64,000 bases of DNA from Enoplolaimus lenunculus (Eukaryota > Nematoda > Enoplea > Enoplida > Thoracostomopsidae), in the NCBI GenBank assembly GCA_030248215.1, contig JASANG010002509.1:434001-498000 (forward strand), read 5' to 3'. Below are positions 11,734 through 25,932 of this stretch, piece after piece. The notes under the pieces are model-generated. The model worked only from the letters and a program-made list of their open reading frames with translations, did no database searches and was not told where the DNA came from. Every line of letters begins with the position of its first letter. Within the stretch, counting starts at the first letter, position 1. The position numbers and the translations under genes were made by a program.

Positions 11734-12352
11734 GTATTAAGCGTTCTTATATTAAAAGTTTCCATGGTTAAGAAAATGATAGTGTCTTATTAAAGTTGAG
11801 CTGGAGCCCCAAAAGGGAATCTTTTTAACGTTCCCATTTGTCGTAGTGTTGCTAGCTCTGCTGTCGATGCACCATTTTATTAGATGCAATAAAACAAGTA
11901 GCATTCGAAGACTTAGCTTTAGGCTATATACAATGCAAATTTTGGCCCGTACACCACTTTGCAGTAAGTTCCAACAAATTTGTTTATCGAAGCACGGACA
12001 GAAACGTTTTTATAAACTTTAAGTTGCTTCGTCTTAATTTTAGTCCTTAAAGTTTTGTTTACTGTTTCGTTGTTTAAAACTCTATTGAGGTATACGTTAT
12101 TTCGTGTAGCTTCTAAGGTGTTTGGTTTTTATTATATAGCAGGACCGCAGACAGCTCAGCCTACTAAGTTGAGGCCAGAATGCTTAGAGGAGTGCCGTGT
12201 GGTTGATTTTACAATTCAAATAAGCTAGTCATTGAAAAATTTGTGGCGACGGGCAAGGGCTGAACATTTCGAATGGTGACCTTATGGCTATACCGGTTCA
12301 TATAAGAGGGGCTTTTTGATTAATGGTATTGATCGCATTACTTTGTAGTTAA
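11734..12352. other. No gene recognised
   Basis: AT-rich DNA without a supported exon, RNA gene or recognisable repeat apart from scraps next to the flanking elements. Confidence 0.45.
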
Positions 12353-12490
12353 CCCATTTATGGAACAGGGCCGGATCGTTTTCCGGCGGGGCTGTAATAC
12401 AGTCAGTTTAAGCGTTAGACTAACTTTTTCGCGTAGGCTTAGGCTTAGGAATAGGCTCATCCTTACGCTTAGGCTTAGGCGTAGGAATAT
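12353..12490. mobile_element. TTAGGC-core MITE, one end missing
   Basis: It begins CCCATTTATGGAACAGGGCC, then GGATCGTTTTCCGGCGGGGC, the right-hand terminal sequence of the AGAACAGGGCCGG subfamily read in reverse, followed by GCTTAGGCTTAGGAATAGGC repeats. The other terminal repeat is absent. It is the first TTAGGC element met from the left of the window. Confidence 0.75.
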
Positions 12491-12825
12491 GAATTTCAAA
12501 TTTTTGTACGGCAAGCTGATTATTTTTGCCACAAATATATACAAACTATTTATTTATTTATTTAAAATATTTGCTTTCATTTTTGTACATTGGTGGTACT
12601 CCATAATTCAATACTTTACATTAAGGAAAGTCACGTTGAAAGGTACTGTTTTTTTTAATTTTAATTGTGAAAAAATCTAAACAGTAGTCAATCGTTGATC
12701 AAAAATTAAAAAATAATAAATGTCAATAAAACCATAAAGCGAAATGCGAACAGGACAAGCGTCAATTGACGATAGTAAGAACCACATTGCCAAACGCAAA
12801 ATAAGCTGGCCTATTAACGAATTTT

Positions 12826-12827
12826 AG
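12826..12827 (+). promoter_or_regulatory. Candidate splice acceptor 40 bases before PMM ATG
   Basis: CGAATTTTAG sits just upstream of the phosphomannomutase start codon. A spliced-leader site or a 5'UTR intron end would both fit. Confidence 0.45.
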
Positions 12828-12867
12828 GCATCGAAACAAACTAAGCCCTTAATATCATATATAAATA

Positions 12868-13641
12868 ATGAAACCCATTTTTATTTTCGATGTCGACGGA
12901 ACGCTGACAGCGCCACGAAATAAGGTAAGCGCAGAAATGCTTCAGTTTCTTGCAAAACTACGCCAACAGGTCTCAGTGGCGATTGTTGGCGGATCAGATT
13001 TGGTGAAAATAATTGAACAATTGGCTGATTCAAAACAACAACTCATCGCAGCGTTTGATTATGTGTTTTCTGAAAACGGTGTTGTAGCGTATCGACGTGG
13101 CGTTGAACTGAACGCAGCAACAATACAAGCGCACGTTGGAGACGCTAAACTGCAACGTTTCATTAATCATTGCTTGCGACAGCTGTCCGACATTGAACTG
13201 CCGTGTAAACGTGGCAACTTTGTTGAGTTTCGACGAAGTATGATCAACATATCACCGATTGGTCGTAGCTGTTCACAAGCGGAACGTAACGCGTTTGCTG
13301 AATTCGATCAAAAACGCCGCATCCGCGAGAAATTAGTGGAAAATTTAAAACAACACTTCCCAGTCGACGAGTATGGGCTTCAATTTTCAATCGGTGGACA
13401 GATTAGCATCGATGTGTTTCCAGTTGGTTGGGACAAAACGTACTGTTTGAAATATCTGGTTGAAGACGGATTTGATACGATTCATTTTTTCGGTGACAAA
13501 ACTGGACCCGGTGGGAACGATTATGAAATTTTTGAAGACCAACGAACCGTTGGTCATACGGTGACGTCACCTGATGATACAATAGTTCAGGTGAACAAAT
13601 TGCTAAACGAGTTGGAACTCTCTGAATTGCGAGTGCGTTAG
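12868..13641 (+). CDS. PMM2: Phosphomannomutase (PMM/PMM2 family), intronless coding region
   Basis: This 257-residue cytosolic enzyme converts mannose-6-phosphate to mannose-1-phosphate, the step that feeds GDP-mannose for N-glycosylation and GPI anchors. Family landmarks are all present: the HAD nucleophile motif DVDGTLT (Asp8 nucleophile, Asp10 acid/base), GGSD (41-44), the cap substrate loop SPIGRSCSQAER (129-140, whose last Arg aligns with human PMM2 Arg141), SIGGQISIDVFP (174-185) and FFGDKTGPGGND (207-218). Human PMM2 has 246 residues; here the N-terminus is a few residues shorter and the C-terminus slightly longer. The start follows an acceptor-like TTTTAG by 40 bases. The coding region has no intron, unlike HYLS1 and LC8 nearby. 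It looks intact and functional. PMM1 and PMM2 are vertebrate paralogs, so the symbol is a family-level choice. Confidence 0.96.
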   Translation: MKPIFIFDVDGTLTAPRNKVSAEMLQFLAKLRQQVSVAIVGGSDLVKIIEQLADSKQQLIAAFDYVFSENGVVAYRRGVELNAATIQAHVGDAKLQRFINHCLRQLSDIELPCKRGNFVEFRRSMINISPIGRSCSQAERNAFAEFDQKRRIREKLVENLKQHFPVDEYGLQFSIGGQISIDVFPVGWDKTYCLKYLVEDGFDTIHFFGDKTGPGGNDYEIFEDQRTVGHTVTSPDDTIVQVNKLLNELELSELRVR

Positions 13642-14198
13642 AAATGCTGTACGTTATGCACGAATTTGGTTTGTATAGGGAAGCTGGAAGTCGGACCGAC
13701 ACGGGGGGGACCTAGGCGGCCGCTCCCTTTTGAAATGCTATATGAACAACTGCTTTGTTACGGCAGAAAAATAAAAGATGCCCACGTGATAAGCGTATAT
13801 TAAAAGCTAGCGTTTCCTGAAATAAATCTAGGGACCACAAGTGATAGTAAAAGGTATCAGAGCGATAAGCGAGTGAAAACTAGTAAACCGTTTTCGACCA
13901 AAAACGTGTCCGGTTTCAATTGTATAAGCACAAGCAACGTTGTTATTTTTAAGCTCATACTCTGCTTCAGACATATTTGTAACTTTCGACGAATCTGAAT
14001 GTACTTACGGCAAATTGCTATCCAAGGTATTTTTCTGCGCGTAAAAACGAAAAGTGTCATATGAGCTCGAGTATTTATTCAGTAAACTCAAAATAACCTT
14101 TATTTTCGCTACTCAAATAAACAACTGAACCTTTAAACAACGATATGCGCTGTCGATTATCTGTCATATGTTTACACACTTTATTGCTTAGGTTTCTG
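13642..14198. other. PMM 3' flank, no gene recognised
   Basis: No supported exon or repeat. An AATAAA-containing stretch at about 13767-13775 (AAAATAAAAGATG) could serve the PMM transcript as a polyadenylation signal; this is inference. Confidence 0.4.
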
Positions 14199-14436
14199 GG
14201 CCTATGTTACTTTTATGGGCGTAACAGTAGATTAAGCGTATTGCTGAGCCTAAGCCTCAGCCTAAGCGTTGCCAAAATGTGTTGGTATCTCTAAGCCTAA
14301 GCCTAAGCCTAAGCGTTGCCAAAATATGTTGGTATCTCTAAGCTTAAGCCTAAGCAAAAACTGTAATCTAGGATCTGAACCCACTCTTTTATAGACCCAC
14401 CAGAAACCTTTACGCCCCTTAAAGTAACCATGGGCC
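14199..14436. mobile_element. TTAGGC-core MITE, GTTACTTT-end subfamily
   Basis: Left end GGCCTATGTTACTTTTATGG, right end CGCCCCTTAAAGTAACCATGGGCC. Flanks GGTTTCTG (14191-14198) and TGTTTCTG (14437-14444) are an 8-bp duplication with one mismatch. The core is AAGCCTAAGCC repeats in two blocks separated by GTTGCCAAAATGTGTTGG, itself tandemly duplicated in this copy. Confidence 0.88.
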
Positions 14437-14579
14437 TGTTTCTGTAATATCATCTTTACTGCGGAATTAAATATTTAGTTCGTATGATAGCGGTCTACTT
14501 TACTTGGCTTCTGGCGCTCGCTGATGACTGGGTGTATCTCAGTAAAATAACATAAAAACGGCTCGTGTTCATTTGTTGC

Positions 14580-14680
14580 CCAAATCAATGATTAAGGTTT
14601 AGGCTTAGGAAATTGGAAAATCTTTAGGCTTTCGTTGAGGTAAGCCTTTTTCGAAGCCTAAGCTTGTGGGGGACAAGTGT
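14580..14680. repeat. Degenerate TTAGGC-like tract
   Basis: Scattered GGTTTAGGCTTAGG and AAGCCTAAGC units on both strands, without terminal repeats. Probably a decayed element. Confidence 0.5.
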
Positions 14681-14813
14681 ACAAGAGCGTCAAAGTTTAG
14701 CTTTTCCGTTTTTTCTGTGTAAACAGTTCTTGTGTATTGTGACATGTTTTGCGTTTGTGTGATTTCGACCGCGGTTTATTAAATCGGCAATGTTGTCTAC
14801 ATATTGAAGAGCG

Positions 14814-14999
14814 GGCCCATGTATAGAACACGGCCGGAACAGTAGTATAAGCATATTCCTAAGCCTAAGCCTAAACTTATGGATGAGCCTATTCCTTAAA
14901 GTCTAAGCCTAAGCCTAAGCAAAAAATTAGTCTAAAGCTTAAACTGACTCTATTATAGCCGCTCCGGAAAACGATCCGGCCCTGTTCTATACATGGGCC
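14814..14999. mobile_element. TTAGGC-core MITE, AGAACAGGGCCGG-end subfamily
   Basis: Left end GGCCCATGTATAGAACACGG, right end GATCCGGCCCTGTTCTATACATGGGCC. Flanks GAAGAGCG (14806-14813) and GAAGAGCC (15000-15007) form an 8-bp duplication with one mismatch. The core is CCTAAGCCTAAGCC, followed by the conserved TTAGTCTAAAGCTTAAACTG block next to the right end. Confidence 0.9.
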
Positions 15000-15307
15000 G
15001 AAGAGCCAGTAGGTAAGTAAAGGCAAGTTGCAATGCAACCGGCGGTATGCATCTCACAGTCACGGCGATGTACAATTTGCTTGAGTGTTAATACACTGTA
15101 TATCAGAGCAACAGTGGCAAGCGGACCCCACATTACAACCGTGTACCTATACAATTCCCGGCTTGGGTTGAATTTTTCGGTATGCTATAAAATTCTGTTA
15201 TTAATAAAATTAGATTAAAAATTCAGCATATTGAGCAGGGGGACTGATATTTATTTCGCCTCTCCAGGACTCACGCGCCGCTCGCCACCCTCCCTTCGGT
15301 ACTGATA

Positions 15308-15549
15308 CGCTGCAAAAATGGTTAGTCATACTCGATTCTCGCCGAAAGTCTTTTCGGGACTACACAATTTGAGTCAAAATTCGACTCCGCCGGAGTAAAG
15401 TTCGATTCACAGAATTCGACTCCGTCAGAGTCAAACGTGCAACTCAGTAAGTCGAATTTGACTCTGGCGGAGTCGAATTTTAACTCAACATGTCTAGTCC
15501 CGAAAAGCCTATTTCGGAGAGAGTCATTTGACTCACCGTTTTTGCAGTG
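15308..15549. mobile_element. CACTGCAAAAA-type MITE (Tc1/mariner-like)
   Basis: Long inverted arms built around GAGTCAAATTCGACTC and related strings, ending in TTTTTGCAGTG next to TA. Better copies at 43905 and 49470 show a TA duplication at both ends, which points to a Tc1/mariner-type transposase. No coding capacity. Confidence 0.78.
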
Positions 15550-17570
15550 TATGAGCATACTGACCCAAACTGAAATTTTTGAGGGAAAACTTATACTGTA
15601 GTGACCCGAATAATAGGGGGGACTGATATATATTTGGCCTCTCCAAAGTGTCCCCCCTTGTTATTCCGGTACAGACTGTTATTTATTTTTAACCCAACCT
15701 TCGTTACTGATATATATCAGGTATTGCAACTATCCGTTGAATTGAACGTTTGTTTGTCTTGTCTCAAAACCTTGAGCGATAACGCAAGGTTGTACTTAGG
15801 AATTACTTTCAGAACTTAAGTACGCTTTAAAGCGTCGAACTCACCTTTGTGAGTCGAATTTGAGTCGGTTTGGGTAGTTCGGAAAAGCCTATTTCAGAGC
15901 GTCAATTTGACTCAACAGTTTTGCATTGTAGAATCACTCATGCGCTACAACTAAGGATAATTTAATTGACTGTCAGGCGCAAATTCGCAGGTAAAAATCT
16001 TTATTTGATTGGATGAGGCGCGGGTCGGGTAAAGTCCTTACCCACATCCCACTTTCGGTAATTGTGGTAGCGCAACTCTTCTGCAATGCGAGATTGCCGT
16101 TATAACCGGGACAGGCGGGTCACGATATATCTTCGCGTGTTTATACAAAGTCGGAGGACAGCGGCATAGGATGTACTTTAAGATAACAGTTCAAGCTAAA
16201 CATTAGCCGTGTATAATGTACAGCTTGTGAATTTGGAGCAAATTTAAACGCTTAGATTGCTATTTTTCAAAAACGTAGGTTAAAAAAGTTTTTGACACTC
16301 GCCGTATTGTTAAAATTGACCAATTTTGTTGGGTTGCTGTAAATAAAAATGTGCCGCTTACGTTTCCACTCCAGTTGCAATATAAGGAATGGTTTTAAGG
16401 CTCAAGCAATGCTTCAATTTTTTCATTCAAAACACATGTAAGTTTATGCGCTTTAAATCCAAAATCAACTTTCGGTGCTTTACTACACATAAAGCATACA
16501 TATTGCAGCAACAGTCAACACAATACATCAAAATAAAGGGGAATGTTAAGTTACTACGAATCTTAAATTATTTCAAAAATTGAATCAAGAAATAAGACAG
16601 CAAGTGTGTTGTTCGTAGCTTAGATACCGAAAGTTATTTTATCATTGCGTTTAAAACCATGTAACTAAAAGTACACATAGCAGTACTGCAATGCTTGAAA
16701 GCGTTAAAGAAAATAAAAAAATATTTAATACATAATTGCAAATTGTATTGATAAACTGACCCGGTTCATTAGAACGCCACAAACAGACACAAAATAAGCA
16801 CACACACATTGCGCGAGATTGCAGTGGTATTGTATAGGCACAAAACAAGTGGATTCCTGGCCCCAAGTTAAGTATGTGTCGCAGGTTAAACTAACCGGAG
16901 CCGCATACCATACTGTTCCGGATATTACACATAATATATCTCAATAAAAACAAACAGAAAATCCACTAGTTACTAATTTCATAAAATTTGCTGTAATTTA
17001 AAATTGTAACGTCAGACCCAAAAGTCAGTGAAATAATGAAGATATTATCTTTCCGCACAAAATAAATCTACTCAACAGCGATTCCACTTCTCAGCAATAA
17101 ATATCAGGCCAAACTGAATACTGAACTGGGTTGTCATTTTCAGCTGATGAGAGAATAATGTTCAGCGGCGGCACCACAGAGCCCAGTTGTACAGATGGCA
17201 TTTACAACTCACTGTGAAAGACACACTTTTAGAAGACATTCAATTGCTACAAAATTTAAAAATATCCAACCAGTTTCAACAAACCAAAATCATGTGAATC
17301 AATCACGTCATGGCTGCTTTCAATACAGCAGTTCTTTTACTGCATCACAAAACCGTTCTTGGTTACAGTGCACTATATAAGTAAGAAGCAACGATGCGCG
17401 TTATATATAATAACAATATAAACGATATAATGTATTACATAAACTACTTCAAAATTTACATTTTAATAATCTACATACTTAATAATGACAAGGTGTATTT
17501 AACGCAACAACTTTGAAGATCAATGTGTCAAGTCAGTAGGTTTCTATAGCTTGAAAGCAACTTGCACAAT
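15550..17570. other. Repeat-bearing interval, no gene recognised
   Basis: At 15225-15300 and 15600-15700 there are ends of the GTGACCCGAATAAGAGG element, and at 15840-15932 a partial CACTGCAAAAA-type arm. Beyond 16000 the DNA is AT-rich and unremarkable; the stretch next to 17570 should contain the LC8 3'UTR (minus strand). No RNA gene or supported exon seen. Confidence 0.5.
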
Positions 17571-20734
<3,164 letters not shown>

Positions 20735-20748
20735 TTATGCACTATTGG

Positions 20749-20755
20749 ATATATA
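20749..20755 (-). promoter_or_regulatory. TATA-like run upstream of LC8
   Basis: The minus strand reads AATTTATATATCC about 25-35 bases before the LC8 ATG. It could be a core promoter element, leaving a very short 5'UTR. A weak call based on composition and position only. Confidence 0.25.
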
Positions 20756-20799
20756 AATTATGTAAGATATACCTTACAAAGTAAAATTTTGCAACTATA

Positions 20800-21205
20800 A
20801 TCCAGGGTTAAACCGGAATCCAAAAAATACAACAGCCGTTTATTTATGTGCATATTACATTCAACTGCACTCATTGAAGTACGTATTTATTTTAACATTA
20901 CGAACAAAATCCACCGCGAAATAGTGAGTTTGGCCATAAATAACTGGATACGTAATAAACTTATGTCCCACTTTTTAGCAACCAATATATGGCAACGAAT
21001 AATCCGGTTGTACGCTGCATTACATACATACTGCAGGGTGCAACCGGAGGGATTTAGGTCGGTCCAACCGACCAGATTCCGGGATCTGGCCCGGTACACA
21101 CCGACCATATTTCGGGATCTAACCCGTCCACACCGTTCATATCCAGGGATCTGGCCCAATCCACACCGACCAGATTCCGGGATTTGTCCCGGTCAACATC
21201 ACTAA
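20800..21205. repeat. CAGGGTGCAACCGG scrap plus a ~44-bp tandem repeat
   Basis: A GCAGGGTGCAACCGGAGGG end at 21034 is followed by about four diverged tandem units with the theme CACACCGACCAGATTCCGGG and ATCTGGCCCGGTC (about 21055-21200). The frames through it on both strands are repeat translations. Confidence 0.65.
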
Positions 21206-22239
21206 TAAAATTACACCTTACATATCATTTGCAGCTAACAAAAGTGTTGTGGACATGCTCGATTTTTATGGGCAATATATTTTAGAGTAAAAACAAGTAA
21301 TAGGTGGCATAATTTAGTAATTTCTAGCATCAAATTAAGGGGATCGACATAAAATCTCTAATTTAAATGGTTCCACTTTCCCTTCCTGCTCCATCCCGGT
21401 TGTTCCGGTCGTAAAATAATGCATGGAAGAAAAAATGAACCACTCGTGAGGTATATAATTATACAGGAAGCAATTTACATTGAAGATTAATACATCACTG
21501 GTAATAAACGGTTTCAACAGTGAGACAAAGAGCAACACATTGGCGGTTCTAAATATAATTGGGCTTCTGACTAAAATATCTGATTCCACGGCAACCATCA
21601 CTGTAACACATATACGTCGTTTATTGGTTAACGAAGTGAAATACGATAAGCTGATTGGCTGGCTATCAAAACCTTGTCAAAAATGATTGGATGGCACTCT
21701 GTTTACTTCTTCCTGCAGGTAACTGTTCTGAGCAGTGATTGGCGCAGATATATGAAAGGTGGAGTTTATAATTTCAAAAACAAAATTTATTCAAAACCAC
21801 ACCTTTTTAGTATTGTTTGTCGAGAATGGAAACATATTTTAATTCGACCAGTAACTATTCAATACTGTTTGGAATATACTGAAAACAACCTGGCATTTGT
21901 TCTCATTATTTTGATATATAGTTAAGCCTAGATGCGCAAAAGATTGCAGATTTTCGCTCACTTCAACTAATTTCTCAAGCGGAATTCTAAAAGAATTTTA
22001 CAACAACCAAAGGGCCGAACTATCAAATGTGTGAAGTGAGGTCGTGAATTGACGACCGACCAGTAAAACTGGTGATGGATGCAATACAAATTCGAGATTG
22101 GCGCGCAGACACACTTACTGAAAAATTTAGACATAACCCTTTCACTCAGAGTATACTATGAGCAACTAAATACAATAATGTACGAGCAATACACACACCC
22201 TGAGCAGTGTGTAACATAACATAGATGTGCAGTGCAAAA
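21206..22239. other. No gene recognised
   Basis: AT-rich interval without supported exons. The frames at 21335-21925 lack ATG starts near splice-like sites and show no recognisable domain. Confidence 0.4.
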
Positions 22240-22335
22240 TCTCCACAAGACGTGAGAGCCTACTCGGGCTCGAGCGTCAAGCTCCTATAGCTCAATGGTC
22301 ATCGTAAACGCCTCCCAACCGTGAGACTGGGGATC
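22240..22335 (+). repeat. Dimeric tRNA-like SINE copy
   Basis: It reads CACAAGACGTGAGAG, then CTCGGGCTCGAGCGTC (resembling a tRNA B-box), then GCTCCTATAGCTCAATGGTC (a second tRNA start with A-box). A second T-arm-like string GGGATCGAATTTC ends it. The same arrangement occurs inverted at 24395-24490, so this is a dispersed element made of two joined tRNA-like halves. Confidence 0.55.
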
Positions 22336-22339
22336 GAAT

Positions 22340-22400
22340 TTCACTTCACCTACGCTTTCACCTCCGGCTCCGACAAATTTTATGGACCTCCGACTCCTGC
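22340..22400. repeat. CTCCGG MITE fragment
   Basis: CACCTCCGGCTCCGACAAAT and a neighbouring GGACCTCCGACTCCTG string belong to the CTCCGG-arm MITE family; both termini are lost. Confidence 0.55.
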
Positions 22401-22528
22401 TCTGGTTCTCGTGTTAGGTTTCATATGTTGTCTGTATTTTTGTTTAACAGGCAGGTTTTTCTTGTAAAATATACCTATGCGAACGACTAACGCATGAACT
22501 TTTTTAAACCAGCGCTGCCGGAAACTAA

Positions 22529-22650
22529 CAGGGTGCAACCTGAGGTGAAAAATACCGGAGCCGGAGATCAACAAAACTTGCCGGAGCCGGAACTGGAGGC
22601 CGATTTTCCGCCGGAGCCGGAGCCGGAGGCAGACCTCCGGTTGTAACCTG
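22529..22650. mobile_element. Short CTCCGG-arm MITE
   Basis: A 122-bp element with ends CAGGGTGCAACCTGAGGTG and CCTCCGGTTGTAACCTG and nearly nothing between the two CCGGAGCCGG arms, so it is an internally deleted member of the family at 10804 and 27866. Flanks GAAACTAA and GAAAGTAC are only partly alike. Confidence 0.75.
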
Positions 22651-23619
22651 GAAAGTACAGCAAAAAAATTCTTGCGGAGCCAGACGTCGACATCCTACCG
22701 AGGTCAGAAAGGAGGCCAGACGTCTATCAGGTATGTGGAGAAGAAAATATTGCTTGTTTTCAATTTTGAATAATTTTTTTACAAAATTCTATCCTATTTT
22801 TAGGTCCACAGCCACGGTGTACGAAAGATGCGAGCACACCATACGAACATATCTGAGACCTCTGTCCATACTATAAAATTAAAACATTTTTCAGTTCGAA
22901 AAAATTTTCGCCATACTCCCCTGTAAAATCAAAACTATATCGGGTTCCCAAGCCTTGTGAGAACAGTTATTATCGGCCGTAAAAATTCTAAACTATCATT
23001 TCCTATATAGGATATTAATACTCATTTGTTTCGGCTGCCGTCGGATCATTTTACCATTTCTTGAAAATAACATTTTTGCCTCTGATGCAAATATTAGCTT
23101 TCGTGTTGGTTTTTCTGCAAGTTAAAAAGTGAAAATGTATGCTTGCGGGTTATATTGAATTCCGGTTCTATAAAAGTAGCTTGTGAACAGCATCATCACA
23201 CATATGACATAAGCAATTCGTTCAACTTGATGATGGCTTACTCAAGCGCTAATGTTGGATGTGCAAATTTTATACAAATTACCTGTTTTGTTCCCGTTTA
23301 ATGCGTTTCTTGTGCAGCGGTATAATGGCGCAGTTTGGATCAAATGGATCAGTTTGCATGATTTCATCAAACCGCCATAATATTGCCTTCTACACCGCCC
23401 TAATCATTTATATATTTTATATTGTCGATATAAGGGATGTTTCGGTACTTAGTCTCTTGTTCCGGAAAATTTTCCGAGTTTAGCATTCAAGGTATAACTA
23501 AGTCGCACTGTTGGCTTTGACGCAGTCGAAATAAACTCAGTTTGTGCAGTCTCGTAAAGCCTATTTCGGAGAGATTCAATTTGACTTACCATTTTTTGCA
23601 GTGTGCACGCTATACTGTA
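22651..23619. other. No gene recognised; partial CACTGC arm at its end
   Basis: No supported exon. About 23500-23605 holds a partial arm of the CACTGCAAAAA family (CTCGTAAAGCCTATTTCGG then ATTTTTTGCAGTGT). Confidence 0.45.
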
Positions 23620-24062
23620 TTGACCCGAATAAGAGGGGGAGGGGTAATAAGAAGGGGTCCCATTTTGAGTCCGAATCAATTGGAGTCCATATCCCTAATA
23701 AGAGTTCGCAATCTGGTAGAGTCCCTAAATCCTAATTAGAGTCCATGAAGGTCAGTTATTTCTAACTGTAGTGCATAACTGACTCCAGGTCCAAATAATT
23801 TGACGTCGAAACTTGAAAGCGTACTTAAATTTTGATAGTACATTCCTATAAGTATAACCTTGTATTATCGCTCAAGCTATTGACACAAGACAAAAAACGT
23901 TTAATTCAACAGATAGTTGCAGTAACGAAGATATATCAGTAACGAAGGGCGGCGGAGCGCGGGATAAAAATAAATAACAGTCCGTAACCGCATAAACAAG
24001 GGGGTATCCTCTGGAGAGGCCAAATAAACATCAGTCCCCCTCTTATTCGGGTCACTACAGTA
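23620..24062. mobile_element. GACCCGAATAAGAGG inverted-repeat element
   Basis: Left end TTGACCCGAATAAGAGGGGG and right end CCTCTTATTCGGGTCACTAC are inverted repeats enclosing about 400 non-coding bases. Related copies or ends lie at 15225, 15600, 37270-37715, 53607-54004 and 58132. The family is a second kind of non-autonomous DNA element in this window. Confidence 0.75.
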
Positions 24063-24257
24063 CAAATTCGATAATATAGGCTCATATTTTAGATCCATAA
24101 CCGTAATTTGTTTAACGTTACGCAACTTGCAAGTTGCAGAAAAACCTGTTTCCACAACTATAAAACACTGGTTTCGGTTCAGTTTCATAAATCACTGAAT
24201 GGTATTTTTTGACCAAATGAATTGAAATATACCGAATCTTGAACAACCTCAATAAGT

Positions 24258-24311
24258 ATGCTTTTACTATACGCAATCGTACTATTACTTGCACTGGGAC
24301 AAGTAGTACAG
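24258..24311 (+). CDS. Possible signal-peptide first exon (tentative)
   Basis: An ATG opens 18 codons, MLLLYAIVLLLALGQVVQ, a hydrophobic string that would suit a signal peptide, and ends exactly at an excellent donor ACAG/GTAGGT. I found no convincing downstream exon in the next kilobases, so this may be chance. It is listed because the hydrophobic core and the donor coincide in phase 0. Confidence 0.2.
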
Positions 24312-24394
24312 GTAGGTCTATGGCTGAAGTAAGCTTCTTAACCCTTTATCACATGAATATTTTCTATTTCATCTGAGGCCTATTTTTATGCTAG

Positions 24395-24490
24395 GATTCG
24401 AGCTCCAGTGACTGGAGTGGGAGGCGTTTATGATCACCACTCAGCTATAGGAGCTTGACGTTCGAACCCGAGGTGACTCTCACGTCTTGT
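24395..24490 (-). repeat. Dimeric tRNA-like SINE copy, inverted
   Basis: Read on the minus strand it gives CACAAGACGTGAGAG, CTCGGGTTCGAACGTC (a near-perfect tRNA B-box), then GCTCCTATAGCTGAGTGGTG and CGCCTCCCACTCCAG, matching the copy at 22240 over its whole length. Confidence 0.55.
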
Positions 24491-24499
24491 GGTGATTTA

Positions 24500-25669
24500 G
24501 TACTATGTATAAGTGCTGCAATTGTTAAACACTGTGCGATATATATTATTTAACGTATATACACTGCGCTGAGTTGCCCATAGTCAACTCTATGTGAGAA
24601 GGGGTTAAACTTATGGACGCAACCATACTTGCTTTTGAAAACAGAGTGACACTCATCAAAAATGTTGAAGGAGGTCTGTTGTATACCAACTGAAAAATTT
24701 TTAAAATTCCTGGAGAAACATCACAAAGCGGGCTTGACGAATACACTCTAACCTCTTGCTTTAAGCTGAAATTTTTGTTACAGTAACGGTGTGGAGTAGT
24801 AGCCAACGCAGAGTAGGAGGCCTCAGAGTTTGCGCCTAAAATGTTTCGCCATCCTTGAAAATTTTTTAAACTCGTTTGCAGCTATTAGTCATTTCGTATG
24901 GCCAATATTTTTAAATCCACCGTAGGATGTAGGGCTAGCTAGCGTAGGCACGTAGCCACGGGACTATGAAGTCCACATCGCTAATCCATAAAACCAAAAA
25001 ACGGTCATTTAAAATTTGAAACTCTGTCAAAGTTTTGCAACCTTAGTTTCTAATCCTTCTAAACTCTGTCCTTATTTTCTCTGTAACTCCTGCAACGCCC
25101 GACATTCCTTCCAATTGAAAATGTTAGAAAACACGTCGGAAACTCGCTACGGACGTGATCACATACCCGTAGCCAGGTGACCTTGTTAGGTGAGATAAAA
25201 ACTTTTCAGAAGGACAAGGGTTTTCGTTGACTTACAAACGAAACAATGTTGAAATTTTTCTGAGGGGGTCAATATTGTTTCAGGAGGGGTTGAGTCCCCC
25301 TGGCTCTCTTTGGCTATGGGCCCGCGTGAATGGTATACTTTAATTCCATTTGAGGAAGCTTTAACTGTCAAGATTAGTAGTTCTACTTATATAAATTTTC
25401 GGGATATCTGAAAAAGAAAGGGCAAATTAAACTCAAAAACGGCAGGTTATAATTTACGGAAGGCGTTGAACTGTGGACATTACGGTAATGAATTTGGACA
25501 TTCCGCTACATGCGAGTCGCCCAGGCCGTGATCCCAACAGGGAATAAAACTAAAATTTTGTGTAAATGATTTAGTACTAAAATAGCGTTTGCTTCCTCGG
25601 CCCATGCAAATATTAGATGCGGAACGTTTTTCTGTGGTGCTAGAATGAAGTATAGACCAATTTTCTACC
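24500..25669. other. Repeat-bearing interval, no gene recognised
   Basis: A copy of the CCCGTAGCCAG interspersed repeat lies at about 25167-25325 (it contains TTTTCAGAAGGACAAGGGTTT and ends GGCTATGGGCCCGCGTG). The remaining DNA shows no supported exon. Confidence 0.5.
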
Positions 25670-25675
25670 TGATTT

Positions 25676-25875
25676 AAGCTTAGGCTTAGGAATATGTTCA
25701 TTCTTACGCATAGACTAAGGCTTAGGCTTAGGCTTAGGCTTAGGAATATGCTCATTCTTACGCATAGACTAAGGCTAAGGCTTAGGCTTAGGCTTAGGCT
25801 TAGTCTTAGGCTTAGGAATATGCTCATTCTCACGCATAGACTAAGGCTCAGGCTTAGGCTTAGGCTTAGGCTTTT
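25676..25875. repeat. TTAGGC tract without visible terminal repeats
   Basis: Runs of GGCTTAGGCTTAGG alternate with AATATGCTCATTCTTACGCA, itself repeated about three times, so a roughly 65-bp higher-order unit is tandemly amplified. No terminal inverted repeat is visible on either side. The 159- and 115-codon frames across it are repeat translations. Confidence 0.85.
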
Positions 25876-25932
25876 CTTCGATTTCAGTTTCATTGCTACT
25901 AGCTTGAATTGCTCAACCTTTTTCAGCCGGCA

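Noticed and set aside
25676-25875. CRISPR-like regular repeats
   Set aside because: The repeats are 6-bp telomere-type units with no unique spacers, and the gene structures are eukaryotic with introns.
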